Position numbers and translations under genes: made by a program
DNA from: Dactylonectria macrodidyma
Taxonomy: Eukaryota > Ascomycota > Sordariomycetes > Hypocreales > Nectriaceae
Length of the DNA: 64,000 nt
Direction: 5' to 3'
Assembly: GCA_020744425.1 (NCBI GenBank)
Contig: JAGMUV010000004.1
Coordinates: 1,674,001 to 1,738,000 of the forward strand
Shown: piece by piece, positions 10,865 through 22,346 of the stretch
Position numbering within the stretch: the first letter of the stretch is position 1
Layout of the letters: each line of letters begins with the position of its first letter
Notes under the pieces: generated by a model
What the model saw: only the letters and a program-made list of their open reading frames with translations
What the model was told of the DNA's origin: nothing
The model's database searches: none

Positions 10865-12397
10865 ATGCCTAAATACACCCAAGAAGACCTTGAACTAGCC
10901 ATTCAGGATGTGAGAAATGGCGTATCATTATCAAAAGCAGCCAATCAGCGCGGAGTCCCCAAATCAACCCTACACAGCAAGATAAATGGCGTACCTAGCC
11001 GCAATGAAGCCCACGAATGGCGTCAGGTGCTTTCCAAATATCAGGAAGACCAGCTCACTGATTGGATCATCTTTCAAGATAAGCTCGGCATGGCGTTGAC
11101 GCATGGCCAGATCCGGAAGTTGGCGATTTCCTTGTTGGGCCAAAGTGGCACCAACCAACGACTCGGAAAACACTGGATGAAGGGCTTCCTGCGCCGCAAC
11201 CCGCGAATAAAAACGCTCAAAGGAAAGGGAATCGACCGGAAAAGGATAAATGGAGCAAATCCGGCTGCTATTGGCGGGCTCTTTGATCTATTGGGCCAAC
11301 CAGAGGTCGCATCGATCCCTCAACGCAACCGTTGGAATCTTGACGAAATTGGAGTCTTCCAAGGGCCCGGATCTAACGGGCTTGTGGTTGGCCAATCAGA
11401 GCTTCAATCAACGATTAAGAAACAGCCACAAAACCTTAACTGGATATCTATTCTTGAGGTTATTTCCGCAACGGGAAGGTGCCTTGACCCATTGGTTATC
11501 TTCAAAGGCAAAGACGTCCAGCACCAATGGTTTCCTGAAGAATTAGACTTTCTGACCAATTGGAGATTTACATCATCTAAAAAGGGATGGACTAATAACG
11601 AAATTGGGCTTGCGTGGCTGCAGGAAGTCTTTCTTCCGGGCTCAAAGCCTGCCCGGGCCAATGAAAAGCGGCTTCTTATCCTAGATGGGCATGGATCACA
11701 CATAACGCCTGATTTTATGCGTATTTGTGTGACCAATAGGGTCCATTTACTCTATTTACCACCTCACACAAGCCACGTTCTTCAGCCTCTTGATATATCA
11801 GTCTTTGGGCCACTTAAAGCTGCATATCGGGCTGCTTTACTACTAGCCAATCCTATTGCTGATGCTGGCCCAATTAGGAAGGAAGACTTTCTAAAATGCT
11901 ATTTTCAGGCTAGGAAGAAGGCTATTACTACTCGAAATATCCGTTCGGGTTGGAAAGGAGCCGGGTTGTGGCCAATCAACATCTCAAAGCCAATGGGTAG
12001 CAAATTCGTTATTGAGGATCCTAAGGACTCAATTACGGTCCAATTAGGAGCCCCCATTTCTCCAAAGACGAATCAGAGGTCTGAAATCAGCCCTTTTATA
12101 ACCCCTAAGACTTCGAGAGACGTTGCTTTATTGGTCCATTCTAAAAAGAAGGAACTTCTTAACAGCCCAACCACAAGGCAGCTATTTCGGGCTATTGACC
12201 GGGGTTATGATAACCTTCACTTACACAACGCCCAATTAGAAGACAGAATTCTAGTCCAAGACCGAGATTCAAGCCAATTAAAGGCTAAGAAAAGAGGAAG
12301 GGTTTATAAAGACCCAAATAAGGAATTTTCTGACATTCAGAATGTCAAGAGGGCAAGAAGGCGAATAAAAACGCCTGAGGTTGAAGATTCAGAATAG
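10865..12397 (+). CDS. Pogo/Fot1-family transposase (DDD)
   Basis: Intronless 510-aa transposase. The N-terminus has a psq-type helix-turn-helix (SLSKAANQRGVPKSTLHSKI, residues 21-40), followed by a CENP-B-like DNA-binding domain (RLGKHWMKGFLRRNP, about 99-113). The DDE_1 catalytic core shows D160 (WNLDEIG), D274 (LILDGHGSH) and D310 (HVLQPLDISVFGPLK), a DD35D arrangement usual for this family. All three catalytic aspartates are present and there is no internal stop, so the protein could be active. The C-terminus is rich in Lys/Arg (KAKKRGR, KRARRRIK) and could serve in nuclear import. The gene lies inside matching terminal repeats. Its AT-leaning, simple codon use differs from the cluster genes, as expected for an inserted element. 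Confidence 0.95.
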   Translation: MPKYTQEDLELAIQDVRNGVSLSKAANQRGVPKSTLHSKINGVPSRNEAHEWRQVLSKYQEDQLTDWIIFQDKLGMALTHGQIRKLAISLLGQSGTNQRLGKHWMKGFLRRNPRIKTLKGKGIDRKRINGANPAAIGGLFDLLGQPEVASIPQRNRWNLDEIGVFQGPGSNGLVVGQSELQSTIKKQPQNLNWISILEVISATGRCLDPLVIFKGKDVQHQWFPEELDFLTNWRFTSSKKGWTNNEIGLAWLQEVFLPGSKPARANEKRLLILDGHGSHITPDFMRICVTNRVHLLYLPPHTSHVLQPLDISVFGPLKAAYRAALLLANPIADAGPIRKEDFLKCYFQARKKAITTRNIRSGWKGAGLWPINISKPMGSKFVIEDPKDSITVQLGAPISPKTNQRSEISPFITPKTSRDVALLVHSKKKELLNSPTTRQLFRAIDRGYDNLHLHNAQLEDRILVQDRDSSQLKAKKRGRVYKDPNKEFSDIQNVKRARRRIKTPEVEDSE

Positions 12398-12548
12398 CTC
12401 GTTTTTCCTTTGTTTTTATTGGCTAGTTTTTTGATATTTAGAAAATTCATTAGTTATTTTATAAAAAATCAGTTGAAATGGACCAATTAGACCTCTTGGT
12501 TGTTATTTTATGTATAAGTGAAGTTAAATAAGGATTTTGGTCATTGTA

Positions 12549-12598
12549 TAAGTGGGGCGTTCAGCTAAGCCCCTGTTCATCTAATGGGTGCGCTGACT
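12549..12598 (-). repeat. Transposon right terminal inverted repeat (50 bp)
   Basis: Exact reverse complement of 10722-10771. It is followed by TA at 12599-12600, the second copy of the target duplication. Confidence 0.96.
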
Positions 12599-13168
12599 TA
12601 CCAGTCAAAGATGATGGCTCAGCTTACTCTGGAGGCGACAGAGGGGGAGACTGTCTGAATGTCTCATCCGGGTGCTCGGAGATTGCAAACTCCGGGACCC
12701 GGATTGCCACCACGCTGGCATTAGCTTCCAGCTCTGGGGTTAGCATTCAAAGCGATAATTCTTACTGGCCCGGGCTGTTGTGTTGGCGTCGAGGGTGCCT
12801 CTACTATATAACTTATGTCATGAATCCATGACAATACCGAACCGGAATCTGTCTAGTCCCAGCCGCAACCCACCCATGTAATGTGTGGAGTGTAAGCCGG
12901 CACTCCACGACCCCGCCGTTTAATCTCCAGGCCGCTTGTTCTCCGTTCTCCGGAGCTAAAGATTCCCGGCGCCGACCGAAGTCGTACAAGCTCCGTTACT
13001 GATGAGGATGCGATTGTTCACGACATGTTTAGTATCAGCGAAATTTTGGTCTTTCGCATTGGTCTTTAGAGCATGGCTATAGCAAATACTTGTGTAACAC
13101 TTTCGAAGTAAACAGTTAAACAATTACCTTGAGTGTCGAATATCGCACAGAACCATACGAGAACCACA
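12599..13168. promoter_or_regulatory. Promoter region of flavin monooxygenase 1
   Basis: 570 bp between the transposon and the monooxygenase start. It carries CTCCGGAG at 12948-12955 and a CCGGCGCCG stretch at about 12966-12974, both candidate Zn2Cys6 sites about 200 bp upstream of the ATG, and CCGGAA near 12842. No gene is seen. Confidence 0.45.
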
Positions 13169-14725
13169 ATGGCGCAACAAGCTTCACTACAAAATCTCAA
13201 CGTTATCGTCATCGGCGCAGGCTTTGGTGGCCTCGCCGCTAGCATCGAGCTTGCGCAGAGAGGTGCCAAGGTCATCGTCTTTGAATCGTATGCTGATATG
13301 AAGAAGCAGGGTAAGCGCCAAGTCGTAGCCCGAGTTTTCATAGTGTACACATATTATTTAGCATCTGCTTACGCTTACCAGGAGATGTGATCCAAGTCCC
13401 TGCCAATGGAACAAGACTCATCAAAAGATGGGGCAATGTCCTGGAGAAAATTGTCAACATCTCAGCTAGCCCAGAAATCATGTCTATCAAGAACAAGGAC
13501 GGAAAGGTGCTATTGGATCAGCAGCTTCACACAGAATTCGATGGCTTCCCTATCATTTACGGGCATCGAGGAAGGATTCAAGAATTTTTCCATGACTTCG
13601 CAGTCTCTCTCGGTGTCGAAGTCAAATGGGGCACCTCTGTCGGCGCGATATTTGAAAACGATACCTCAGCTGGAGTTGTTGCCGGTGACAAGAAATACGA
13701 GGCCGATTTCATTATTGCAGCTGACGGAGTTCACAGTAAGTCAAGGGGCTTCGTTGTTGGGAATGTCGATCGGCCCCGTAAGAGTGGCTTTGCCGTGTAC
13801 AGATCGTGGTTCCCGCTCTCTACCCTCCAGGACGATCCTGTTACAAGCGACATTGCCAAATCAGACAAGCCTCTCTTCAAAATATGGATTGCAGAAAACA
13901 CTCACGGTATTCTCACTACGAACCCTGCGCTTCAGTCTGCCACTTGCTTTGTTACACACAAGGTGAGCACATATTGTCACTTGTGGAGGACGACGCAGAC
14001 TAACCACAACAGGACGTATCAAATGTCACAGAAGATTGGAATCTGAGAGGAGACGTCAAAGATATGCTGGCATGTGTCAATGATTGGGACCCTGAGCTCC
14101 GTCACATTATTGAGAAGATTCCTCCGGATTGCCTCATTGACTACAAGCTTCTCTGGAGGGACCCGGTCTCCAAATGGGTCTCCCAAAAGGGACGTGTGTG
14201 CTTGATCGGCGATGCAGCACATCCCCATCTAGCGACATCTGGAACTGGGGCTGCGCAGGCTATTGAGGACGCAGCGACGATTGGGGCGTTGCTGGAGAAG
14301 ACTGGGGAATCCAACATCCAACTTGCTCTGAAGTCTTACGAGAAGCTGAGGTACAGGGCCGGTCATTTCAATACTGAATCATAAAAAATGTTGATAAGCT
14401 GACTTGATACAGATACGAACGCACTAGTTTGACCCAGCGCATGGGGTGGGAGACCCGGCATGTATGGCACCAGACAAACTGGGATGCAGTGGCCGCAAAC
14501 CCAGATATGCTCAAGTTTCCACAGCCAGCATGGCTGCTCGGATCTGATGCGAAAGTATACGCAGAAGAGAATTTCGAGGCCGTGAAAGCGAGTGTTGAAA
14601 ATGGAACGCCATTCGTCTCGACGAATGTCCCCCCCGGACATATTCATGAGGACTGGACTATCGAGAGCATGTTGGCTCACGAGGGCAAACTCGCCGACAA
14701 GGACTTCTACAAAACAAGGGATTGA
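13169..14725 (+). CDS. FAD-dependent monooxygenase 1 (salicylate-hydroxylase-like)
   Basis: Class A flavoprotein hydroxylase of 457 aa in four exons (13169-13310, 13382-13962, 14013-14350, 14413-14725); the exon sum is a multiple of three. The FAD-binding fold opens with VIGAGFGGLAA near the N-terminus. The middle motif ADFIIAADGVHSKSR matches the DG motif, and LIGDAAHPHLATSGTGAAQA is the second FAD/GD motif. Members add a hydroxyl to aromatic rings with NAD(P)H and O2, some with decarboxylation as in salicylate to catechol; others act on secondary metabolites. No signal peptide or membrane anchor is visible. The ATG with context CACAATGGC at 13169 was chosen over an upstream GTG. The cluster context suggests ring hydroxylation before cleavage; the substrate cannot be read from sequence. 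Confidence 0.92.
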
Positions 14726-15106
14726 TAGCTAAATCCATTGATGTCGAGACTTCAATTGAGACTGTCTTATATTTCAATTCTCTTTAGTTCATTCTTGAAT
14801 TTGCCTTGAATCACCACGAGTCTGAACTGAACAGAGTTAACTTCCTGGCCCAGTCACTTGCTACTATTACTGTAGCACTGCGGTGTTGCAATCTGAGAAC
14901 CTTATGCATTCCTTTTTTAACACTTAAGCAATGGGAAAAGCAATGTGATGCATGCGAATCTTCCAGATCTTAAAGATGTATTCAAGAGTTTTTTCATATG
15001 ATGTGTTAGTCCCGGTGCAACCACACTGTGTGTCTCTACTGCTCTAAATAATGATCCATGAGTAACGGATAGTTAGATCGCATGCTGTCTTCCTGCTCTA
15101 TCCACC
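14726..15106. other. Tail-to-tail intergenic region
   Basis: Between the convergent 3' ends of flavin monooxygenase 1 and P450 1. It should hold both terminators. I see no gene or notable repeat. Confidence 0.5.
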
Positions 15107-17351
15107 TCAACCAAACGAGGCCTGAATAAACTCCGGGGTGAAATTTCCTTCAGAGTCCAGATGCTTTTCAGCCGCCTTCCATTCTTCCTTGACCATCTTC
15201 GCTCGGGAGGCATCACGGGGCGTGATTTCGCATCTAGCTCAGGTTAGATGTCTTATTCTATCGTGACATTCACCTAACAGGTTGTTTGACTTACTCAAAA
15301 TCTTCTGGTCTGACTATCATTCCCGGAGTTACCGCGTCTCGATTGATCGTGGTGAACTCTCCATCTTCGCCACGGGCTCGGGTAATGTTGAACCCCCACA
15401 AAATGCGAGAAATGGCAATGAAGAGGTTACGTTCAGCAACGTGAAAGCCGGGACAAACGCGCCGCCCAGCACCGAAAGTAAAGTGAAGCCGCTTTGGCGA
15501 GTCCTGACTGATGGCGTTGTTCTCGACCAAAGTCGACTCGGCACTGTGGCGCATTGGGTCGAAATCTCGGGCATTTGCGAAGCGTTGGTGGTTCAATGTC
15601 CAGACCTAGGTCAATGGTCAGCTATCCCCAGAGGAACAAATATGAGCATGGCTAAGGACCTACATTCATCATCACCATTGATCCTTTTGGGATGATCATT
15701 CCGTTATACACGTCATCTTCTTTGGCGGAGTGAGGAACGGCTGCGCTCAATGGACTTGGTGCCCCTGTAGGGTGTTAGTCGCCTGTAATCTCTATAGAGC
15801 AGTGGCGTTTCGACTGACATCTCAGCGTTTCTTCGACTACTCCGCGTATGTATGGAAGATTGGCTCGGTCATCCCAAGTCGGCAGCCGGTCGATTCCAAT
15901 CACCGCATCAATCTCCTTCTGCGCTCTTGCCTGGACGTCTGGGAAAAGAACCATGGCCTATCAATTAGATCAGTCAGATGCACACATGCAGATGTTGCGG
16001 AATTCAAACCTACTTTAATAAATCCCAGGACTGTATTAGCAGATGTATCCCTGTTATACGTGTTAGCACTGCGTTCAAGGGGCAAACGTGGATAAGGAAT
16101 TCCGACATTGCGGCACCAAACCCGTGGGCAGCATTATTTGCAATTTGGCGGTCATTTAGCCTATCGCTGTCCTTGTCATTCAGCATGTCCCTGATAAAAC
16201 CTATGGAGGGATTAGAAATGCTCGATTCAACTTGTTGGTGTGAATTCGTTGGTAACGAACTTGGATAGGCTTCCCCTTTCGACAGTTTGTCCTTGGCCCG
16301 GTTGAGAAGTTGATTGAAGACCCGATTCTCAAGCTTCTGTAGGTTGTGAAGCTTTCTTTTGCTTGGAATTACCCAGTATGGAACGAACTGGTAAACTTCA
16401 CGCAAGAATGGGTAGAAGTCCACCAACTGGAAGTTGATAGCTTCTGAGGTCACATCCATCCACTTTGAAGTTGTCAGTGTTGGTATTTCAAGTCTATCCA
16501 GGAGTCCGATGCTTCACTACTTACTTCTAGGAGATCTTTCACGTATCCTGTGCTGGTTTCTGGCGTACGCCAGCCGTATAACAATGTAGTTGAAATACTG
16601 GCCGTGTACCTCTGCACATGTTGAACCCACTTCTCTGGATCGATCGCGAAATCATTGAGTAGTTGCAAGCTGTCGAAGTGCTGTTTCATTTTGTGAGCTA
16701 GTATTGGCGGAAACTTGGTGCGCTTTGAACATTACCTGGTATGGAAGATATCTGTCTGCGGATTTCACATTCAGGCGAACGTGATACATCTTCCTCTGCC
16801 GACGCCATATTTCGTCGTTGCTTTAATATTCAGTGGTCAGTGCTAGAAAAACAGAGTGTAAATTCAGTTTTTGATCGCTTACTCTCGCAACGCTATATTG
16901 AGATTGTCGCCAAATTGACGAGCGTACAGATCGGGACGGCATGAGTAGTTGTTGCTTCGCTTCTCGAGTAAATCCCGGACAACAGTGGGATCATTCAGGA
17001 GGAATAAATTCTGACCACCAAGCTTCATTGTTGTAATTGGTCCGTCTGGCCAAGAAGTTAGCAGAGGTGTTTGTGAATCGCAATATTTGTTGTACACTGT
17101 TGTGCCAGCTTTTGGAACTCGAGATGGAAGTTCTTGGTTGGCATCTGATGCAGATTTCCCAGGACAGGAATCGTTGGAGGCCCTGGACTTCACCATTAGT
17201 TCTGCCTTGTTAATTGGAATTTCCAACGGTGGAATTTACCTGGAGGGTAATCTTTCGGCCTGCTGCCATAGCGGAGGATTTTAGTCACGACCAGCAGGCC
17301 AGTAAGGACCGCAATCGTCCAATAGAGAGATGAAACAAGATCGTATTCCAT
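15107..17351 (-). CDS. Cytochrome P450 1, microsomal type
   Basis: Start ATG at 17351-17349. The N-terminal membrane anchor is followed by the proline-rich hinge PPGPPTIPVLGNLHQ, split by an intron. About ten short introns follow, for example after the hinge, after LEFQKLAQQ and after VQRYTASIS..KDLLE; each joins reading frame and known P450 landmarks. Visible motifs are the I-helix region (NNAAHGFGAA followed by DTSANTVLGFIK), ExxR in VVEETLRW, and the heme loop FTFGAGRRVCPGFHVAE with the axial Cys. The last small exon encodes CEITPRDASRAK and ends at 15107. The enzyme would sit in the ER membrane and oxidise a small molecule. It is divergently transcribed from the SDR at 17716, sharing a 364-bp promoter. 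Its family within fungal P450s is not certain to me; benzoate- or phenylacetate-type hydroxylation would fit the context but is inference. Confidence 0.9.
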
Positions 17352-17715
17352 GATGGTTTAGATGCCAACAGTTGACTGTGCTCGGGCTTCAACTGGCCCG
17401 TAAGTTAGTGCGGTTAATTAGTTATCATGAGTTCTGATATCTATTGGTTGATCGTCACAGGTCCGGCCACCGGTGTTCGTGTTCCGCCTAAAGCCGGCAA
17501 CTAGATTCAACCGGAGACAGCGTTATTTGCCCGGGGTTAAGAGAGAATAGGCCCGGGAAAGGGAGCTAAGCATGCCGGAGTCCGGGCCATGATGGTTTTG
17601 GGACTTCATCGGAAGTGATTGGCGTAATTAAATTGAGGGGATGAGAATCCTATCAATGTGGGGAAAATTGCTCGGAATGTCTGCAGCGAAGATTATACAT
17701 CTACCACCCACCAAA
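17352..17715. promoter_or_regulatory. Divergent promoter of P450 1 and the SDR gene
   Basis: 364 bp between two divergent start codons. It holds TCCGGCCACCGG at 17462-17473, CCGGAG at 17511-17516 and the near-palindrome CCGGAGTCCGG at 17575-17585 (CCGGA, one base, TCCGG). These CGG half-site pairs are candidate sites for the cluster Zn2Cys6 regulators. Binding is inferred. Confidence 0.5.
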
Positions 17716-18852
17716 ATGGCCTGGGAGTTTCCAATCACGAACAAAATTGTTACCATCACCGGAGGTGGATCTGGTCAGTTCAGTTCCTTCCGCCCAACCT
17801 AAACTTGCGCCTAACCACAATCTGTCTCCAGGGATTGGGCTTGCGTATGCTCTTTTAGCTCGTGAAAATGGGGCCAGGGCTATCATGCTTGCAGACCTTG
17901 CCCTCACCGACGAGGCGCAAAGAGCTGTTGACGAGAGTGAGGCAATCACGTTTATACGATGTGATGTCACTAAGTGGAGTGATTTGCAAAACTTGATTGA
18001 CGTGTCAATCTCTACGTTTGGCGATGTACCAGACGTATTTGTCGCCTCCGCTGGTGTCTTCGAACCAGTAAGCAGCCTTCGGCGCACAAGCAACCTCCCC
18101 GTTTCTTTGACTTTGGACATCTAACAACTGATCGATATAGCCCTACTCCAATTTCTGGGAGGATCCTGAGCCAGTCGAAAGTGATGGTTACAAGCACGTT
18201 TCTATCAATGTCGAACATCCAGTCAGTTCAGCCACGAATGCTAAACTAGAGACGAGTTACTGATAGATACAAAGATCAAATTGACGCGCCTCGCTATCCG
18301 CGCATTGCTTGGAAAGGATAAGAGGGGTGTAGTTGTTCTCGTTGCATCCATCGCCGGGTATAGTAAGCAATACCCGGCACCAATCTACAGCGCGACCAAA
18401 CATGCTGTGGTCGGTTTTACCCGCAGTCTTGGAGACGCTCAGCAGCTTCAAGGTGTCAAGGTTGTGGCAGTGTGCCCCGGGTGAGTGATGCTGTGATGCT
18501 CATCCACCATGCTTCTAACACTGCGTCTGCAAGTATTGTAACGACTCCGATCTGGACCACCGGAACTCCGGGATCTGGAAAGCGGTTCGGGATCAATGAC
18601 GATATTGCCATCACCGCTAAAACCGCAGCCGAGGCAATCAATGATGTCGTTCGGTCAGCTGAATACCCCGGCGGAACAATTTTGGAAGTATCCAAGGATG
18701 GAACCAGGGTCATTCCGGAATGGTTTATTCAGCCCCCTGGAATGGTGGATGGAAAGATGCCGAAGGGCACTGATGTGCCGCCGGAAATGATCGCACAGGC
18801 ACTGAAGCCAATTCTGGACCGAACTGCAGCTGAGAGGGGCCGACTCAACTGA
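17716..18852 (+). CDS. Short-chain dehydrogenase/reductase (15-PGDH-like)
   Basis: Five exons (17716-17773, 17832-18067, 18141-18221, 18275-18480, 18534-18852) sum to 900 nt, giving 299 aa. The Rossmann motif TGGGSGIGLA is split by the first intron. The cofactor Asp is in MLADLALTD, VASAG stands in the NAG-type position, catalytic Ser is in VASIAGYS and YSATKHA supplies Tyr and Lys; VCPGIVTTPIW follows. The Asp at the end of beta-2 suggests NAD(H) preference. The family oxidises or reduces hydroxyl and keto groups of small molecules. It shares a promoter with P450 1 and could oxidise the alcohol that P450 makes, or a dihydrodiol; this is inference. Cytosolic, no targeting signal seen. Confidence 0.92.
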
Positions 18853-19253
18853 TGCAGTAATGGAAGAAGCGAGGCGTGCAAAATGGTACTATTACTAGGT
18901 TGCATACTGTTAGATCCTGAGCTTTGATATCTAATTCTACCATCAAGTCGCCATCTTCAGCGTCGGACTGTCCCACAAGTCTGATCTGCGTAGAACTGTC
19001 ACACGTAACTCTTCCGGCCCGGCCGGAGAAAACTTCTCCGGATTAGCTACCGGGCTCGGGAGAACTGAGTTGGAACTCCAGCACCACTTTTAGCGTCGGG
19101 ACACTAAGGATTCACACCTGCTCATTGGCCGGCTTTCGTGAGATGGTCTCTTGAAGTTCACTACACCCACCATTCCTAAGATTGGATTCAGGGCAGTCCA
19201 CTGAAGGTTTTCCAACGAAACTAACGAAACCAACAAAGCGAACGCGAAATACG
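18853..19253. promoter_or_regulatory. Promoter region of flavin monooxygenase 2
   Basis: Contains the near-palindrome TCCGGCCCGGCCGGA at 19013-19027 and TCCGGA at 19037-19042, about 210-240 bp upstream of the ATG at 19254. This is the densest CCGG cluster in the window and the best candidate operator for the pathway regulators. Confidence 0.55.
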
Positions 19254-21190
19254 ATGTCAGCTCAAGCAAATCTCAATGTGATCCATGTCGGAAATGATTC
19301 CGTGTTGATCTTAGGAGGTGGCCCCGTGGGGTTGATGACTGCCGCAGTCTTGGCCTTTTATGGCGTGAAGTCAGTGGTATTGGAGAGAAACTCCGAGCCG
19401 ACTAAGTAACAGACGCTCTTGAGCTTTGACCAAGATAGATCACTAATCATGCCGCAGGTGGCCAAAGATGGATCTGACGAATGCGAGATCAATGGAGCTG
19501 CTACGCAAAATAGGGCTGTCCGAAAGTCTACGCCAGCAGGGTATGAACTGATCTGCATGGTAGCTGCTTGTATCTGACTTATCATCATCATAGGGGTTCC
19601 CAGCGACATACCCTACACTGTGTTGATATCGACAGGCCTGAGCCAAGATACCCCTGTCACACAGTGGAATCACCCGTCCGTCGACCAATACAGACAGACG
19701 ATCGAGGCTACCAACGACGGAACTCAGCCTGTCGAGCCATATCAGCGAATCTCGCAGCAGATCTTTGAATCACTGATGCGAGACATGTGCCAGGAGAGCT
19801 CGCTTATCGACCTGAGATATGGACACAAATTAGAGTCAGTCACCGAAACCGCCGAGGGTGTCGAGGCTCAGATCACAAAGGATGGCGAAGCGGCGGTCCA
19901 GTTGTTCAAGTCCAAACTTGCCGTCGCATGTGATGGCGCGTCTAGTCGATCTCGAAAGTGTCTCGGGATTACCATGGACGGAGGACCGATGTGAGATTTT
20001 GTTCCTTTTCAACTCGGCCACACAAGCTCACATTACCCGTAGACCAGCTACTTTTCTACTCATCCACTTCAAATCCAGAGACCTGGAGAATCTCCATAAA
20101 CAGGGGCGCTTCTGGCATCTCTTTATGCTGAAGGACGGTGCCTTCGGCGGCGCTGTCATAGCACAAGATGAAAAGGTGGGCGATGCGGCCGATCAACATG
20201 ATGAATACGACACTAACAGCGATCTGGGGATAGGAAATATTCACAGTTCACTTTCCTCTTGCTCCGGGAGTGGATGAGTCGGCCATCGCCTCTGAAGATG
20301 CCGTGTACACGGTCCTTGGTGGCCTCTACCAGCCATTCAAGATCAAAATTGACGAAGTCCTCGTTCGGTCGACATTTCAACCTAGTATTGCAGTCGCCAA
20401 CAGCTTCTCTGGCCCAAACCACCGGCTCTTTCTTGCTGGCGACTCTGCGCACATGAACATACCTACCGGCGGATACGGAATGAACACGGGACTAGGCGAT
20501 GCTTTCGACATTGGCTGGAAGCTAGCCGCCTTCATCAATGGATACGCCGGTGAAGGGTTGCTCAAGTCGTATGAACAGGAACGAAAGCCAATTGCTGCTC
20601 AAAACGTCTCACGATCGGGAGTACACATGTCAGCCCATTTAGCTGCCGTGGAGTTGATGGGCAAGAACGCGCTCGAAATCGATCGCAAGTCCGACGAGGG
20701 TTCACGAATACGGAAGTCAATCCACCAACACTATGCGAAAAACGATGGCGAGAACACGGACTTGGGCATTGAGATGGGATGCCGATACGTATCTTCTATC
20801 TGCATGCCTGATGAATCGGAACATGAACCAGCGTGGGATCCGCACACTTACCTTCCCACTACATGGCCCGGGAGCCGTGCGCCTCATGTATTCTTGAAGG
20901 ACAAGTCGTCCATCTTCGATCATCTCGGCGATTCCTTTTCTCTAGTGGACTTCAGCGGCGACTCTCGGCAGGATAGTGGTGGTTGCTTGATTGTTGAAGC
21001 CTCCAACGCTCTTGGGATCCCCCTGAAACATGTTGAGCTTGCAGGCGAGGATCACGCCGCCAAGATCTGGGAAAAGCCACTTGTTCTGGTTCGGCCAGAT
21101 GGCCATGTTGCTTGGAGAGGAGTGAGTGTGGCAGACCGGTCGCAAGCATATCTTATTCTAAAAACAGCCGTTGGTCATTGTGAGGCTTGA
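19254..21190 (+). CDS. FAD-dependent monooxygenase 2 (phenol 2-monooxygenase / TfdB-like)
   Basis: Five exons (19254-19405, 19458-19540, 19594-19990, 20043-20175, 20234-21190) sum to 1722 nt, giving 573 aa, the usual size for TfdB/PheA-type aromatic hydroxylases. LILGGGPVGLMTA is the FAD fold motif; WPKMDLTNARSMELLR matches the region after the first intron in this family. CDGASSRSR is the DG motif and LAGDSAHMNIPTGGYGMNTG the GD motif. The C-terminal part (about 430-573) is the thioredoxin-like dimer domain with LVRPDGHVAWRG, typical of phenol hydroxylases. It would hydroxylate a phenolic ring with NAD(P)H and O2, giving a catechol. That product is what the VOC protein at 27930 would need, a functional link inferred from family and position. 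Confidence 0.92.
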
Positions 21191-21270
21191 TTGACAACAC
21201 TGTATGGGTCTTTGCGTATGACATTGAAGAGACGGCGTCAATTCCTGTAGTTGTTAACAGAGTAGTTGCG

Positions 21271-22346
21271 ATGGACGAGAATGAAGATGCACGCCGCCTT
21301 CGGAGGAAACATCTTATCAAGGAAGGCGTAGACCTTTCACAACAAGGTGGTTAGTTTGTGTGTTCTATCGTGTGATTGGAAATTAATCACTCACATTTCT
21401 TATTTCTCTATCAATGAGACAACCCGTGTAATCACATGTATGTGCCGCAACAAACGATAAACTAACAAAATATTGTCAAACTGTAGGGCCAGGATTTGCA
21501 GGGCCAAGGCATTAATCAGCACGAGGTGTTATGATGCGACTTCGTCGACCCAAGCACAATGCTGGCGTGCTGGTGTTAGGTATTTTAGCTACCCCGTAGA
21601 CTGCTATGAACCCAATCTGGACACCACGAGGCCGCCTTGCTTATACAACATGACGCCGATCTTTCCCGGATTCCATTGGGCGATTTTTCGATGTGTCTCC
21701 AGAAAATACCCGGCTGGAACATGCAGCTCTTCTGTTGGCCTCAACGGCCAACATGAGTAAGTTCGTCCGGCAATGCAGATATCTAGGAGAACTCGTGTCT
21801 GTCGGACGAACCCAACTCTATCCTTTGCTCTATCATGCAATGGAACATCCTTTTTTGTCGCAAAACTCGGGTTTTGATGGCAAACATGAGACTTACTTCA
21901 AGGACATGATAAAGACACTTCTTCGCTCTGGATGCGATGTTAACGAGGAATTTCTAAACCGAGCTACCCGTGTACCGACTACACCTTGGAAAACTTTGCT
22001 GGAAAGCCGATATATGACATGTTCGACTGGAAAATCTGCGCTACTCGCGGCCGAGATCACTGAGATGATGCTGAAAGCCGGTGCTGACTTTGAGCCCTTC
22101 AAGTCTAGAGGCCTCCTCGTTCCCGATAATTCTCACCTCATCACTAAAGTGGGAAAATGGCTTACAGAGTATCCCACGACAGGTGAGGGCTTCGATCGTC
22201 ACAGACTCACAGAGAGCTGCAAGAAAATATTGCGATTGGTTGACGGAAGGTTGGTACAAAAGGATTCTAGAAATCTATCTCAACTGCACGTGGCAAACCG
22301 AAGCAGTAATAGGGCGCGGACGGCGTTTGGATTTTCTTGGTGGTAA
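21271..22346 (+). pseudogene. Ankyrin-type gene, probably decayed
   Basis: A plausible start ATG at 21271 (MDENEDARRLRRKHLIKEG) is followed by intron-like segments (one at about 21438-21486 has GTATGT, CTAAC and TAG). Ankyrin-like sequence then appears in two different frames: GHHEAALLIQHDADLSRIP near 21632-21690, and from 21693 SPENTRLEHAALLLAST to a stop at 22346, including TLLRSGCDVNEEF and MLKAGADFEP. The frames do not join with any good splice pair, so a small frameshift or decay is likely. If the join were a missed intron it would be an ordinary ankyrin protein. There is no evident link to the surrounding metabolic genes. Confidence 0.4.

Larger units (their letters stand above)
10722..12598 (+). 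mobile_element. Fot1/pogo-type Tc1-mariner DNA transposon, complete
   Basis: A 1877-bp element. It is bounded by perfect 50-bp terminal inverted repeats (10722-10771 and 12549-12598; ends begin AGTCAGCGCACC) and flanked by a TA duplication (10720-10721 and 12599-12600), the target used by the Tc1-mariner superfamily. It contains one intact transposase gene. Identical repeats and an open frame without stops argue for a recent insertion not visibly damaged by repeat-induced point mutation. It splits the intergenic region shared by Zn2Cys6 regulator 1 and the flavin monooxygenase at 13169. Confidence 0.96.

Noticed and set aside
21473..21760. Continuous frame that could be an alternative exon of the ankyrin locus
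   Set aside because: Its translation has no ankyrin character; the recognisable ankyrin sequence is in other frames.
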